From Streptomyces actinomycinicus (GTDB taxonomy: Bacteria > Actinomycetota > Actinomycetes > Streptomycetales > Streptomycetaceae), in contig NZ_JAERRK010000016.1 of NCBI RefSeq assembly GCF_016741775.1, positions 124,001 through 188,000 of the forward strand: DNA of 64,000 nucleotides, read 5' to 3'. The notes below the pieces were generated by a model. The model worked only from the letters and a program-made list of their open reading frames with translations. It had not been told where the DNA came from and searched no databases. The translations under genes and the position numbers were made by a program. This document shows positions 40,961 to 48,693 of the stretch, piece by piece (within the stretch, counting starts at the first letter, position 1; each line of letters starts with the position of its first letter).

Positions 40961-42106
40961 TTACTTCGTCAGGCGGGCCACGGCGGCCCGTACGCGTTCG
41001 TCCGTCGCCGTGAAGGCCACGCGTACGAACTTCTCTCCCGCCGCGCCGTAGAAGTCGCCGGGGGCCACCAGGACGCCCAGGCCGGCCAGGTGGGCCACGG
41101 TGGTCCAGCAGGACTCGTCGCGGGTGGCCCAGAGGTACAGGCTGGCCTCGCTGTGCTCGATGCGGAAGCCGTGGGACAGCAGGGCCGCCCGGAGGGCCTC
41201 GCGGCGGGCCGCGTAGCGCTCGCGCTGCTCGTGGACGTGGGCGTCGTCGCCGAGCGCGGCCACGACCGCCGCCTGCGTCGGCGCGGAGGTCATCATGCCG
41301 CCGTGTTTGCGGATCTCCAGCAGCGGGCCCAGGACGGCCGGGTCGCCGGCGATGAAGGCCGCGCGGTAGCCCGCCAGGTTGGAGCGCTTGGAGAGGGAGT
41401 GGACGGCGACGATGCCGTCGTAGGAGCCGCCGTTGACGTCGGGGTGCAGGACCGACACCGGGTCGGCCTCCCAGCCCAGCTCCAGGTAGCACTCGTCGGA
41501 GAAGACCAGGACGTCGTGGGCGCGGGCCCAGGCGACGATGTCCGTCAGCTCCTGCTTGGACAGGACCTTGCCCGTCGGGTTGGACGGGGAGTTCAGCCAG
41601 AGGAGCTTCAGGTTCGACGGGTCCAGCTCACGCGGGTCGTCGTAGACCTCGTAGTCGGCGCGGGCGAGGCGGGCGCCGACCTCGTAGGTGGGGTAGGCCA
41701 GCCGCGGGTAGGCGACCTTGTCACCGGGGCCGAGGCCGAGCTGGGTCGGCAGCCAGGCGACCAGTTCCTTGGAGCCGACGACCGGCAGCACGTGGCGGTC
41801 GGTGACGTCCCGGGCCCCGAGGCGGCGCTCCAGCCAGCCGGTGATCGCCTCGCGCAGGGCGGGGGTGCCCCAGACCGTCGGGTAGCCCGGGGAGTCGGCC
41901 GCGTCGATGAGGGCCTTCTGGACCAGCTCGGGGACCGGGTCGACAGGAGTGCCGACGGAGAGGTCGACGATCCCGTCCGGGTGGGCCGCGGCGGTCTTCT
42001 TGTACGGGGCCAGCTTGTCCCACGGGAAGACGGGCAGGCGGTCGCCGAACGACTCACCGGAGGAGCGGTGACGGGCGACGGGCGGGGGGCCGGAGACTGC
42101 GGACAC
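40961..42106 (-). CDS. dapC: Succinyldiaminopimelate transaminase
   Basis: 381 residues from GTG 42106; a TTG 33 nt upstream is a weaker alternative. It is a fold-type I PLP aminotransferase of the actinobacterial DapC group, with VVGSKELVAWLPTQLGLG, LWLNSPSNPTGKVLS, VFSDECYLELG and the PLP lysine in VHSLSKRSNLAGYRAAF. The C-terminal APGDFYGAAGEKFVRVAF carries the carboxylate-binding Arg. The enzyme makes N-succinyl-LL-2-amino-6-oxopimelate's amino product, the substrate of DapE, 2 kb away. It follows the ferredoxin gene, as Rv1178 follows fdxC (Rv1177). A large inverted repeat separates the two. Confidence 0.95.
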   Translation of the reverse strand: MSAVSGPPPVARHRSSGESFGDRLPVFPWDKLAPYKKTAAAHPDGIVDLSVGTPVDPVPELVQKALIDAADSPGYPTVWGTPALREAITGWLERRLGARDVTDRHVLPVVGSKELVAWLPTQLGLGPGDKVAYPRLAYPTYEVGARLARADYEVYDDPRELDPSNLKLLWLNSPSNPTGKVLSKQELTDIVAWARAHDVLVFSDECYLELGWEADPVSVLHPDVNGGSYDGIVAVHSLSKRSNLAGYRAAFIAGDPAVLGPLLEIRKHGGMMTSAPTQAAVVAALGDDAHVHEQRERYAARREALRAALLSHGFRIEHSEASLYLWATRDESCWTTVAHLAGLGVLVAPGDFYGAAGEKFVRVAFTATDERVRAAVARLTK

Positions 42107-42140
42107 GATCAGTGGCTCACTTTCGTACGGGTGCGGCAAA

Positions 42141-42196
42141 CGCCTCGGTCCCGTACGGCGCCGATCAGGGTGATCCGGCCGTACGGGACCGAGGCG
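42141..42196 (-). terminator. Perfect 19-bp inverted repeat between ferredoxin and dapC genes
   Basis: CGCCTCGGTCCCGTACGGC (42141-42159) pairs without mismatch with 42178-42196; the loop is 18 nt. It lies 66 nt after the ferredoxin stop and 35 nt before the dapC start, so it could terminate the ferredoxin transcript or act as an attenuator for dapC. Confidence 0.7.
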
Positions 42197-42262
42197 GCGC
42201 TGGTGGTCCCCCCGGTCCGGCGCGGCCGGGAACCGGGGGGCAGGCCGCTGGCGCCTAGAGGG

Positions 42263-42583
42263 TCACTCGCCCTGCGGCGGCAGCGCGGCGACGAAGGGGT
42301 GGTCCCGCTCGATCAGCCCCAGCTTGCTGGCGCCGCCGGGCGAGCCCAGCTCGTCGAAGAACTCGACGTTCGCCTTGTAGTAGTCCTTCCACTCCTCCGG
42401 AGTGTCGTCCTCGTAGAAGATCGCCTCGACCGGGCAGACCGGCTCACAGGCACCACAGTCGACGCATTCGTCCGGGTGGATGTACAAGGACCGCTGGCCC
42501 TCGTAGATGCAGTCGACCGGGCACTCCTCGATGCACGCCTTGTCCTTCACGTCGACACAAGGCTGCGCGATGACGTAGGTCAC
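42263..42583 (-). CDS. fdxA: 7Fe ferredoxin
   Basis: 106 residues. Cysteines 9, 17 and 21 plus 50 form the [3Fe-4S] site with the C-x7-C-x3-CP pattern, and C25, C40, C43 and C46 form the [4Fe-4S] site (ECVDCGACEPVCP). The remaining 55 residues (EAIFYEDDTPEEWKDYYKANVEFFDELGSPGGASKLG) are the usual FdxA tail. It carries single electrons at low potential to cytochromes P450 or reductases. GAGGAACGAC lies before the GTG start. It is upstream of dapC in the same direction. Confidence 0.96.
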   Translation of the reverse strand: MTYVIAQPCVDVKDKACIEECPVDCIYEGQRSLYIHPDECVDCGACEPVCPVEAIFYEDDTPEEWKDYYKANVEFFDELGSPGGASKLGLIERDHPFVAALPPQGE

Positions 42584-42723
42584 GCTGTCGTTCCTCCTCG
42601 ATAGGGCGCTGGCGGGCCTCCTCAGGCTCCGCCGCCTGGCGCGCGGGAGCGCGGCGTCGTCGATGCCCGCCCCTAGTATCTCCGTTCCGGAGCATGATCC
42701 GAACAGGAGGGGTGAACTGACCA

Positions 42724-43809
42724 GTGGAAATCTCGGCGACAGGACGCCTGGAAGTCCGAATCACCCCCGCTGACGTGGGGAAACGGGTCTCTGTACGGCG
42801 CTTGGGCGAAACTGGTGCCGGACTGGAGAAGTTCACTGACACGGTGGGTGTTCTCACATCATGGGACGGCGGCGTGCTCATGATCACACGTCGCGACGGC
42901 GAACGGGTCAGTATCCCGGAGTCCTCGCTGGTGGCGGGCAAGGTCGTGCCGGCCGCCCCGGCGCGGCGCAGGGGCCCCGCCGCCACGTACCCGGAACTCG
43001 CGCACGCCGCCGCGCGCGCGTGGCAGCCGGTGGAGAGCGAGCGGCTCGGCGAGTGGGAGCTGCGGGCGGCGGTCGGGGCGGGGCCGCGCGAAGCGCCTCG
43101 GGCCGGAGTGGCGGCCGGGCCCCGGGAGGGCTTCACCCGGCGTGCCAACAGCGTGCTGCCGCTCGGCGATCCGGGTCTTCCGCTCGACGCGGCCCTGGCG
43201 GCCGTACGACGCTGGTACGGCGAGCGTGGCCTGCCCGCCAGGGTGCAGACCGCGACCGGCGCCGAGGGCACACAGGAGCTGCTGTGCTCGGAGCTGGAGC
43301 GGCGCGGCTGGGTGCGGGAGGTGACGGCCGAGGTGTGGACCGGCGCGCTGGCGCCGGTCGCGGACCGGGCCGAGGGCGCGGGTGTGGTCCTGTCCCGGTC
43401 GGCGGACGAGGCGTGGCTCGCGCGGTACCAGCGCAAGGGGGTGAGCGAGGTGGCCCTGCGGGTGCTCTCCGGCGGCCCGTCGGTGTGGTTCGCGTCCGTG
43501 CCCGGCGCCGGGGGCGGTGAGCCGCCGGCGGCGATCGGGCGGTGTGTGGTGGACGGCCGGTGGGCCGGGTTCGCCGCGGTCGAGGTGGATCCCGGCCGGC
43601 GGCGGCAGGGGCTGGCCACGGAGGTGATGGCCGCGCTGGCCCGGCGTGCGCTGGACGAGGGCGCGTCGGCGGCCTGGCTCCAGGTCGAGACGGAGAACGA
43701 GGCGGGCCGGGCGCTCTACGCGGCGCTCGGCTTCACCCCGCACCACGCGTACCACCATTACCGGGCCCCGGAGGAGCCGGAGGCGCCCTCCGGTGCCGAG
43801 CGGCTCTAG
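42724..43809 (+). CDS. GNAT-family N-acetyltransferase with an N-terminal extra domain
   Basis: 361 residues from GTG 42724 with AGGAGG upstream. Residues 1-75 (LEVRITPADVGKRVSVRRL...GVLTSWDGGVLMITRRDGERVSIPESSLVAGK) look like a small SH3-like barrel. A linker and a degenerate central domain follow. The C-terminal GNAT domain ends with the acetyl-CoA loop VDPGRRRQGLATEVMAALARRAL and LQVETENEAGRALYAALGF. The substrate is unknown. Cytoplasmic. Divergent from the ferredoxin gene and followed after 28 nt by the SirB1-type gene, with which it is probably cotranscribed. Confidence 0.9.
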   Translation: MEISATGRLEVRITPADVGKRVSVRRLGETGAGLEKFTDTVGVLTSWDGGVLMITRRDGERVSIPESSLVAGKVVPAAPARRRGPAATYPELAHAAARAWQPVESERLGEWELRAAVGAGPREAPRAGVAAGPREGFTRRANSVLPLGDPGLPLDAALAAVRRWYGERGLPARVQTATGAEGTQELLCSELERRGWVREVTAEVWTGALAPVADRAEGAGVVLSRSADEAWLARYQRKGVSEVALRVLSGGPSVWFASVPGAGGGEPPAAIGRCVVDGRWAGFAAVEVDPGRRRQGLATEVMAALARRALDEGASAAWLQVETENEAGRALYAALGFTPHHAYHHYRAPEEPEAPSGAERL

Positions 43810-43837
43810 AACCGCCGTGGAAGGGCATGAGCCTGCC

Positions 43838-44704
43838 ATGAGTCACCCGTACCTGCCGCCCCCGTACCCGCCCCCGCCGGAGCGCTCCGCCGAGCTGCGG
43901 CGGCGGTTCGCCGCGGAGGCACGGTCCGAGCGGCCCGACCTGTCCGCGCTGTGTCTGCTGATCGGCGCGGAGGCGGACGGGGCGCTGGACGAGGCCGGCA
44001 TCGATGCCGCACAGCTGGAACTGGACCGGCTGGCGGGCGAGCTGCCGTACCGGCCGGGCGGTCCGCGGGCGTGGGCGGAGGCCGTACGGCGACTGCTCGG
44101 CGCCCGCCTCGAGTTCCACGGGACGCCGGGCGACTACCAGCGGCTGGAGTCCTCGCTGCTGCACGAGGTGCTGCGGCGGCGGCGCGGGCTGCCGATCCTG
44201 CTGTCGGTGGTGTGGCTGGAGGTGGCGCGCCGGGCGGGTGCTCCGGTGTACGGGGTCGCGCTGCCGGGGCACTTCGTGGTCGGTTTCGGGGCCGCGGAGG
44301 AGCAGGTGCTGGCCGATCCGTTCGACGGGGGCCGGGTGCTGGCCGGGGCGGACGCCGAGCTGCTGGTGGCGGGGGCCACGGGTGCGCCGCTGCAGCCGTC
44401 CATGCTGGAGCCGGCGGCGCCCCTGGAGGTCGTGCAGCGCATCCTGAACAACATCCGGGCCTGGGCGGCTGCCCGGCCGGAGCGGTCGGACGTCGCTCTG
44501 CGGGCGGTGGAACTGGCGCTGCTCATCCCCTCGCACCCGGCGCGGCTGCGCTACGAGCGCGGGCAACTGCTGGTGCAGCGGGGTCAGTTCGTCGCCGGCG
44601 CCGAGGAAATGGACACGTACGCCGACCTGGTCGAAGTGGTCGACGAGTCGGTGGCCCGGAAGGTACGGCAGGAGGCGCGGACGGCACGGGCGAAGCTCAA
44701 CTGA
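43838..44704 (+). CDS. SirB1-type transglutaminase-like/TPR protein
   Basis: 288 residues. The region LHEVLRRRRGLPILLSVVWLEVARRAGAPVYGVALPGHFVVGF is the SirB1/transglutaminase-like signature with its PGHF. The position of a catalytic cysteine is not occupied by Cys, so peptidase or transglutaminase activity is unlikely. The C-terminal part (VVQRILNNIRAWAAARPERSDVALRAVELALLIPSHP...RGQLLVQRGQFVAGAEEMDTY) is a TPR-like helical repeat. It follows the GNAT gene closely. Function unknown. It converges on the DesR-like gene across a 38-bp repeat array. Confidence 0.88.
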   Translation: MSHPYLPPPYPPPPERSAELRRRFAAEARSERPDLSALCLLIGAEADGALDEAGIDAAQLELDRLAGELPYRPGGPRAWAEAVRRLLGARLEFHGTPGDYQRLESSLLHEVLRRRRGLPILLSVVWLEVARRAGAPVYGVALPGHFVVGFGAAEEQVLADPFDGGRVLAGADAELLVAGATGAPLQPSMLEPAAPLEVVQRILNNIRAWAAARPERSDVALRAVELALLIPSHPARLRYERGQLLVQRGQFVAGAEEMDTYADLVEVVDESVARKVRQEARTARAKLN

Positions 44705-44819
44705 GCCGGCCGCCGGGGAGACGGTCCGGGCGCCGGGGCGGTGCGCTCGAGGATGGTTCGAGCGGCCGGGCCGGTGCACTGGGAGGCCGGTCCGGGCGGG
44801 AGGACCAGTGCGCTCAGGA

Positions 44820-44981
44820 GTGTGCACGGTGCCTGGGCCGGTGCGCTCGCCCTGTCCGTGTGCACGGTGCCTGGGCCGGTGCGTTCGCCCTGTCCGTGTG
44901 CGCGGTGGCTGGGCCCGTGCGCTCGCCCTGTCCGTGTGCGCGGTGCCTGGGCCCGTGCGCTCGCCCTGTCCGTGTGCGCGG
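44820..44981. repeat. 38-bp tandem repeat, four full copies
   Basis: Units begin GTGTGC(A/G)CGG at 44820, 44858, 44896 and 44934, with a partial fifth at 44972. Each reads on through TG(C/G)CTGGGCC and CGCTCGCCCTGTCC. The copies differ at only a few positions. The period is not a multiple of 3 and the array lies in the 348-nt convergent gap, so it is not coding. No spacers, so not CRISPR. Confidence 0.95.
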
Positions 44982-45052
44982 GCGTACGGGCGGCACCGGC
45001 GCATGCCGCGGCGCGGGGCCCGTTCCCCCGGAAGGCGCGCCTGGTCACAGGC

Positions 45053-45667
45053 TCACAGCCAGCCCTTCTCGCGCGCGATCCGCACCGCCTCCGCCCTGTT
45101 GCGCACCGCCAGCTTCTGGATGGCGGTGGACAGGTAGTTGCGGACGGTGCCCTGGGAGAGGTGCAGGGTGCGGGCCAGTTCGGCGTTGGTGGAGCCGTCG
45201 GCCGCCGCGCGGAGCACCTCGCGTTCCCGCTCGGTGAGCGGGTTGGCGCCGTCGGCGAGCGCGGCGGCGGCCAGGGTGGGGTCGATGACCCGCTCACCGG
45301 CCAGTACCTTGCGGATCGCCTCGGCGAGCTGGGCGGCCGGGGCGTCCTTGACGAGGAAGGCGTCGGCGCCCGCCTCCATGGCGCTGCGCAGATAGCCGGG
45401 CCGCCCGAAGGTGGTGAGGACGACCAGCTTGACCTGCGGGAACTCCCGGTGCACCTGGGCGGCCGCCGCGATGCCGGTGCAGCCGGGCATCTCGATGTCG
45501 AGCAGGGCGACGTCCACGCCGTGCGCGCCGACGGCCGCGAGCACCTCGTCGCCGCGCGCGACCTGCGCGACGACCTCGATGTCGTCCTCCAGTCCGAGCA
45601 GGGCGGCCAGCGCCTCGCGGACCATCGACTGGTCCTCGGCCAGCAGGACTTTGATCATGCTCGTCAT
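45053..45667 (-). CDS. NarL/LuxR-family response regulator (DesR-like)
   Basis: 204 residues. A receiver domain with the phosphorylation site D57 (VDVALLDIEMPG), the switch Thr/Lys in VVLTTFGRPGYL and FLVKDAP is linked to a LuxR-type HTH, PLTEREREVLRAAADGSTNAELARTLHLSQGTVRNYLSTAIQKL. ATG 45667 overlaps the kinase stop (ATGA), so it is made together with the kinase. It is the output of the kinase encoded just upstream and probably controls the adjacent ABC transporter operon. Confidence 0.95.
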   Translation of the reverse strand: MTSMIKVLLAEDQSMVREALAALLGLEDDIEVVAQVARGDEVLAAVGAHGVDVALLDIEMPGCTGIAAAAQVHREFPQVKLVVLTTFGRPGYLRSAMEAGADAFLVKDAPAAQLAEAIRKVLAGERVIDPTLAAAALADGANPLTEREREVLRAAADGSTNAELARTLHLSQGTVRNYLSTAIQKLAVRNRAEAVRIAREKGWL

Positions 45668-46854
45668 GCCCGGGATCCTACGTCCGCCGGTGGGCCCGCG
45701 GGGACGCGGGCGACGAGCCGGAACCCGTGCTTGAGCCGGCCCGCCTCCAGGGTGCCGCCGGCCTTCTCGAGCCGCTCGGTCAGACCGGTCAGGCCGTTGC
45801 CGGGGCCCGCGCCCGAACCGCCGGAGCCGTTGTCCTCGACGGCGAGTTCGAGCACCGCGCCGTTCAGGGTCTGGCGGCGCAGCAGCCGGACGGTACAGCG
45901 GTCCGCGCCGCTGTGCCGGACCACGTTGGTGACCGCCTCGCGCAGCGCCCAGGCGAGGGCGGACTCGGACTCCTCGGGCACATCGGCCAGGTCGGGCTCG
46001 GCGGGCAGCTCCGCGGCGACCCCGGCGGCGGTCAGGGCGACCTGGGTGCCGGCGAGTTCGGCGGCGAGCCGGGGCCGCCGGTAGCCGGTGACGGCCTCCC
46101 GGACGTCGACCAGGGCCTGGCGGCTTACCTGTTCGATGTCGGCGACCTGCTGGGCCGCCTTGTCGGGGTGGCCGGGCAGCATCCGGCCGGCCAGCTCGCT
46201 CTTCAGCGTGATCAGCGACAGCGAGTGGCCGAGCAGGTCGTGCAGGTCGCGGGCGAGGCGGAGGCGCTCCTCGTTGGCGGCGAGCTGGGCGACGGTGGCC
46301 CGGGCCTTGCGCAACTCGATGGTGGTGCGCACGAGCTGGCCGACGCCGGTCATCGCGAAGCCGATGAGGAGGACCAGCAGGAACAGGCCCCGCGCCTGCG
46401 TCTCGTCGGAGTGCATCCCGATCAGGTACATCACCACGGCGGCCGCGGGGATGGCCCAGTAGGCCGCCCGCAGCGGCAGGGTCGCCCCGAAGGCGACCGA
46501 CAGGTAGACGAACAGGCCCAGCCAGGCGCTGCCGAGCGTGTAGGCCAGTACGGGGGCGAGGACAGCGAGGGTGCCGCCCAGGCCGAGCACCGCGCGCGGC
46601 GAGAACGGCCGGCCCATGTTGCGGAAGACCAGCGTCAGGTAGACCCCGACGAAGACGGCGAGGCCGAGCGAGCCGGCCACGGTCGCGGCGGTGCTGTGAC
46701 CGCCGTCGGCCAGGTCCTCGACCGGCGAGCTGAGGAAGACCAGCCAGACACCGATCCACAGCGTCTTGACCAGCAGCTCGCGTCGGCTCCGGGGCGGCCA
46801 GCCCACCGGCGTGTGCGTCGGCATTCCGTACCGGTCCTCCGTCATCGCGCTCAC
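45664..46854 (-). CDS. DesK-like sensor histidine kinase
   Basis: 396 residues from GTG 46854, which overlaps the permease stop (GTGA). The N-terminal half has five or six transmembrane helices. The HisKA_3 box LARDLHDLLGHSLSLITLKSELA lies near residue 208, followed by an HATPase region (WALREAVTNVVRHSGA, LAVEDNGSGGSGAGPGNGLTGLTERL). This layout, with the sensor in or at the membrane, matches DesK-type kinases that respond to membrane state or antibiotic damage. Partner of the regulator encoded next to it. Confidence 0.94.
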   Translation of the reverse strand: MSAMTEDRYGMPTHTPVGWPPRSRRELLVKTLWIGVWLVFLSSPVEDLADGGHSTAATVAGSLGLAVFVGVYLTLVFRNMGRPFSPRAVLGLGGTLAVLAPVLAYTLGSAWLGLFVYLSVAFGATLPLRAAYWAIPAAAVVMYLIGMHSDETQARGLFLLVLLIGFAMTGVGQLVRTTIELRKARATVAQLAANEERLRLARDLHDLLGHSLSLITLKSELAGRMLPGHPDKAAQQVADIEQVSRQALVDVREAVTGYRRPRLAAELAGTQVALTAAGVAAELPAEPDLADVPEESESALAWALREAVTNVVRHSGADRCTVRLLRRQTLNGAVLELAVEDNGSGGSGAGPGNGLTGLTERLEKAGGTLEAGRLKHGFRLVARVPAGPPADVGSRA

Positions 46855-47591
46855 GCCTTCAGCGTGTCCTTCCGGTACAGCCAGGCCGCGCCGCCCGCGA
46901 ACACGACGAACGAGACGACGAGGACGGCGATGTCCTGGGTGTGGGGGGTCTGGCTCTGTTCGATCGCGCGCCCCAGGGAAGCGTACGCGTGGGTGGGCAG
47001 CCACTTGGCGACGTCCTGCAGCCACTGCGGGAAGGTGGTCGTCGGCATCCACAGGCCGCCCAGCATGGACAGGCCGAAGTAGATGATCATGGTGATCGGG
47101 CGCACCGCGTCCCCGCTGGCGAGGTAGCCGAGGGCGACGCCCAGCGCGGCGAAGACCAGGCTGCCGGCCCAGATCGCACCGCTCAGGGCGCACCACTGCC
47201 AGGCGTCGAGGCGTACGTCCTTCACCGCGGCGGCGACCAGGAACACGACCACGATGGACGGCAGGCTGACCACGGCCGCGCTGGCGGTCTTGGCCAGGAC
47301 GTACCCGCGCCCGGGCAGGGTGGTCAGCCGCAGCTGCCGTACCCACCCGCTCTCGCGCTCCTTGGCGATGCGCTCGCTGTTGCCCATGAGGACGGCGGTC
47401 AGGGCGCCGAAGGAGGCCATGGAGACCATCATGTACGTCGGCAGGGTCAGGCCCGTGCCGTCGATCTTGGTGTGGCTGTCGGCGCCGCCCGCGATCAGCA
47501 GGAACAGTCCCGCGGGGTAGATCACGGAGAAGAACAGGAACTTGCGGTTGCGCAGGGCGCGGGTGATCTCCAGCTTGATCAGGCTGTTCAC
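46851..47591 (-). CDS. ABC-2 type transporter permease
   Basis: 246 residues, GTG start overlapping the stop of the ATPase gene (GTGA). Six hydrophobic helices of the ABC-2 type are visible, starting FLFFSVIYPAGLFLLIAGG and including MMVSMASFGALTAVLMGNSERIAKERESGWVRQLRLTTLPG and ITMIIYFGLSMLGGLWMPTTTFP. With the upstream ATPase it forms an exporter for lipids or drugs; the substrate is unknown. Confidence 0.93.
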   Translation of the reverse strand: MNSLIKLEITRALRNRKFLFFSVIYPAGLFLLIAGGADSHTKIDGTGLTLPTYMMVSMASFGALTAVLMGNSERIAKERESGWVRQLRLTTLPGRGYVLAKTASAAVVSLPSIVVVFLVAAAVKDVRLDAWQWCALSGAIWAGSLVFAALGVALGYLASGDAVRPITMIIYFGLSMLGGLWMPTTTFPQWLQDVAKWLPTHAYASLGRAIEQSQTPHTQDIAVLVVSFVVFAGGAAWLYRKDTLKA

Positions 47592-48517
47592 GACTGCTTG
47601 GCCTCCTCGGCCTCCGTGATGGCGACGAAGGCCTGCTCCAGACCGAGCCCGGCGACTTCGAGATTGCGGGGGTAGACGCCGAGGCCGTAGAGCGCGTGGA
47701 CGGTCGCGTCGGCGTCGGACGACTGGATGCGGACGGTCTGGCCCGACACGTCGAGGGAGGTGAGGAACGGCAGGCCGCGCAGGGCGCTCTGGTCGATCTC
47801 GCCCTCCAGGTCGAAGGCGACCCGGCGGGCGCCGGCCTTGGCCTTGATCTCGGCGGCGGTGCCGTCGGCGAGGAGCCGGCCCCGGTGCAGCACCAGGACC
47901 CGGTCGGCGATGGCGTCGGCCTCTTCCAGGTAGTGGGTGGCGAAGAGGACCGTACGGCCCTGGTCGGCCTGTTCGCGCATGGTCGCCCAGAAGGCCTGGC
48001 GGGCGGAGACGTCCATGCCGGTGGTGGGTTCGTCCAGGATGATCAGGTCACTGTCGCCGGCGGTGGCGAGGGCGAACCGGACGCGCTGGGCCTGGCCGCC
48101 GGAGAGCTTGTCGACCTTGCGGTCGGCGATCTGCGCGATACCGGCGCGGGCCAGCACGTCGGCCACCGGGTACGGCCGCGGGTGCAGGGAACAGGCCAGC
48201 TTCACCAGCTCGGCCACGGTGACCCCGTCCATCAGACCGCCGCTCTGCAGCATGGCCCCGACCCGGCCGGCGACGATCGCCTCGCGCGGGGTGGTGCCGA
48301 ACAGGCTCACTGTGCCGCCGTCGGCCGGCTTGAGCCCGAGGAGCAGGTCCAGCGTGGTGGACTTGCCGGCCCCGTTCGGGCCGAGGAGGGCGACGGTCTC
48401 GCCCGGGTACAGCCGGAGCGAGAGGCCGTCGACGGCCCGCACGCTCCCGTACGTCTTGGTCACCTGGTCGAACCCGACCACCGGGGTGGTGGTGGCCGGT
48501 GCCGCTGTCGTCGTCAT
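47588..48517 (-). CDS. ABC transporter ATP-binding protein
   Basis: 309 residues. Walker A GPNGAGKST, Q-loop MLQSGGLMDGVTV, signature KLSGGQAQRVRFALA, Walker B LIILDEPTTGMD and the switch His (FATHYLEEADAIAD) are all present, followed by the C-terminal domain of about 80 residues typical of DrrA/CcmA-like exporters. First gene of a four-gene unit (ATPase, permease, histidine kinase, response regulator), each overlapping the next by 4 nt. Confidence 0.95.
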   Translation of the reverse strand: MTTTAAPATTTPVVGFDQVTKTYGSVRAVDGLSLRLYPGETVALLGPNGAGKSTTLDLLLGLKPADGGTVSLFGTTPREAIVAGRVGAMLQSGGLMDGVTVAELVKLACSLHPRPYPVADVLARAGIAQIADRKVDKLSGGQAQRVRFALATAGDSDLIILDEPTTGMDVSARQAFWATMREQADQGRTVLFATHYLEEADAIADRVLVLHRGRLLADGTAAEIKAKAGARRVAFDLEGEIDQSALRGLPFLTSLDVSGQTVRIQSSDADATVHALYGLGVYPRNLEVAGLGLEQAFVAITEAEEAKQS

Positions 48518-48693
48518 GCGTCCATGCTGGCCGCGAGGGCCCGGGGGGCGGCAGTGCCAGGGATCCTGAGTGCCGGATGACAGATGTCATACGGATCATG
48601 TGACGGACACGCCGAGGGGCGCCCCCGGACGAGGGCGCCCCCTGTACCGGCCGGATGGCGGCCGGGCCGGCCGGCCCGGGCCGGTGCCGGCGA

